Source: Deltaproteobacteria bacterium
Lineage (GTDB): Bacteria > SAR324 > NAC60-12
NCBI GenBank assembly: GCA_003541985.1
Contig: DPLM01000362.1
Span: 1-6,573 of the forward strand
Direction of reading: 5' to 3'
Length of the DNA stretch: 6,573 nt
The notes below the pieces were generated by a model. It was not told the origin of the DNA. It made no database searches and saw nothing but the letters and a program-made list of their open reading frames with translations. Within the stretch, counting starts at the first letter, position 1, and the number at the start of each line of letters is the position of its first letter. Position numbers and translations under genes: made by a program. Shown piece after piece: positions 5,227-6,573 of the stretch.

Positions 5227-6573
5227 ATGAAACTGATCCAAAAGATCTTCGGTAGCGAAAATGATCGCACCCTTAAGCGCTACCGCCGTCTGGTGGTCTG
5301 CATCAATGAACTGGAACCACAGATGCAACAGTTACAAGATGCAGATTTTCCCAAGAAGACTGAGGAATATCAAAGACGATGTAAAGATGTAGAAACACTT
5401 GATGACCTGCTTCCGGAAGCATTTGCCTTGGTCCGCGAAGCAGCTAAGCGAGTCATCGGGGAACGACATTACGATGTTCAGTTGATTGGAGGGATCGCCT
5501 TACACGAAGGTAATATTGCTGAGATGCAGACTGGAGAAGGCAAAACCCTCGCATCGACATGCCCAGTCTACTTAAATGCCTTGACCGGGCTTGGCGTGCA
5601 TGTGATCACTCCAAATGACTACCTCGCTCGTCGTGATTCTAACTGGATGGGACAAATTTATCGATTCCTTGGAATGAATACAGGCCTTATCCAGCATGGG
5701 TATAGCGACCAAAGCCGTCGTGACAACTATGGCTGTGACATTACCTACGGTACAAATAACGAATTCGGATTTGACTACTTACGTGACAATATGAAGTTCG
5801 CGCTGACAGATTACGTTCAGCGAGGATTCAACTTTGGAGTGGTTGATGAAGTCGACAGTATCCTGATTGATGAAGCCCGTACCCCTCTGATAATAAGTGG
5901 ACCAACAGAGGACAACGTAGAGAAATACTACGTTATCAACAAACTAGTCCATGGGTTGAGTCGTGAGATCCGCCGTGAAGAAGTGCCCAAACTTCCACCT
6001 CACGAACAACACAACATCGATATCAATTGGCAAGAGAAAGAGGATAATGAGACCGTCCGCGAGGGTGACTACGGATTAGATGAACGTTCCAGGGGTATCA
6101 ACCTCACTGAAAGAGGTTCGGAGTTGATGGAGGAGCGTGTGAAACACTTACTTCAACCCAACACCAGTCTCTTTGATTATGAGAATATGGAGATTCTGCA
6201 CCATATCAATCAGGCACTGAAAGCACACTACGTTTTCCGACGCGACGTCGATTACGTGGTTCAAAAGGGACAGGTTGTAATCGTGGATGAATTCACTGGT
6301 CGCCTGATGCCAGGACGTCGCTTTAGTGACGGTTTGCACCAAGCCTTGGAAGCAAAGGAAGGAGTTCGGATTGAGCGTGAAAATCAGACTCTTGCAACCA
6401 TCACCTTCCAAAATTACTTCCGTCTTTACGACAAGCTCTCCGGAATGACGGGAACAGCAGAGACAGAAAAGGACGAGTTCAAGAAAATCTACAGTTTGGG
6501 TGTCGTGGTTATTCCTACTAACCGAGTCGTGACGAGAAAAGACCTACCTGATGTGATTTTTAAAACGGTACAA
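5227..6573 (+). CDS. secA: Preprotein translocase ATPase SecA, N-terminal part (cut by the right edge)
   Basis: SecA is the motor ATPase that drives unfolded preproteins through the SecYEG channel at the inner membrane. The first 449 codons are present, about half of a typical protein. The N-terminal helix (KIFGSENDRTLKRYR) is standard. Nucleotide-binding domain 1 shows the Walker A motif TGEGKT (102-107), TPNDYLARRD, DITYGTNNEFGFDYLRDN and Walker B VVDEVDSILIDEARTPLIISG (from about 205). The preprotein cross-linking domain follows (about 225-375), with NLTERG, VDEFTGR and GRRFSDGLHQA. The sequence then returns to ITFQNYFRLYDKLSGMTGTA. Compared with E. coli SecA, about 23 extra residues occur near 246-268, before the QEKEDNET segment. 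The second nucleotide-binding domain, scaffold helix and zinc-binding tail lie off the window. The start has an AGGAAG ribosome site. It follows panC on the same strand, with no functional link expected. Confidence 0.98.
   Translation, partial: MKLIQKIFGSENDRTLKRYRRLVVCINELEPQMQQLQDADFPKKTEEYQRRCKDVETLDDLLPEAFALVREAAKRVIGERHYDVQLIGGIALHEGNIAEMQTGEGKTLASTCPVYLNALTGLGVHVITPNDYLARRDSNWMGQIYRFLGMNTGLIQHGYSDQSRRDNYGCDITYGTNNEFGFDYLRDNMKFALTDYVQRGFNFGVVDEVDSILIDEARTPLIISGPTEDNVEKYYVINKLVHGLSREIRREEVPKLPPHEQHNIDINWQEKEDNETVREGDYGLDERSRGINLTERGSELMEERVKHLLQPNTSLFDYENMEILHHINQALKAHYVFRRDVDYVVQKGQVVIVDEFTGRLMPGRRFSDGLHQALEAKEGVRIERENQTLATITFQNYFRLYDKLSGMTGTAETEKDEFKKIYSLGVVVIPTNRVVTRKDLPDVIFKTVQ

Noticed and set aside
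5053..5328. Minus-strand open frame spanning the panC-secA junction
   Set aside because: It overlaps the end of panC and the start of secA, has no ribosome site and shows no recognisable motif.
6148..6411. Minus-strand open frame of 87 codons
   Set aside because: It lies wholly antisense within the conserved SecA cross-linking domain.

Overview
The window fits a Gram-negative, proteobacteria-like chromosome of moderate GC content. The SecA resembles the E. coli protein closely through its motor core. The regulators belong to receiver and cyclase families that, from memory, are common in deltaproteobacteria-like, spirochaete and cyanobacterial genomes. The sequence alone does not give a firm taxon. 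There is no sign of mobile elements, CRISPR, tRNA or rRNA.

Left two thirds (about 1-4041, minus strand): a compact signal-transduction cluster read right to left. In transcription order it holds a stand-alone receiver protein (3538-4041), a second stand-alone receiver (3000-3491), a receiver fused to a class III adenylate cyclase (1592-2941), and a membrane sensor histidine kinase (1-1556) that runs off the left edge before its ATPase domain. Gaps are 35 to 58 bases, so one operon is likely. The three receivers are paralogues. All carry an unusual stretch of about 35-40 residues between helix 1 and strand 2, and all keep the acidic pocket, phospho-Asp, Thr and Lys. The simplest reading is one kinase serving several receivers, one of which controls cAMP synthesis while the other two act as competing, relay or separate-output receivers. 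That wiring is inferred.

Middle (4042-4288): a divergent AT-rich intergenic region with several short palindromes, a plausible but weak promoter for the regulator operon, and a weaker candidate for panC.

Right third (4289-6573, plus strand): panC (pantothenate synthetase, complete) followed after 74 bases by the first 449 codons of secA (preprotein translocase motor ATPase), cut by the right edge. These are housekeeping genes with no evident functional link to the signalling cluster.
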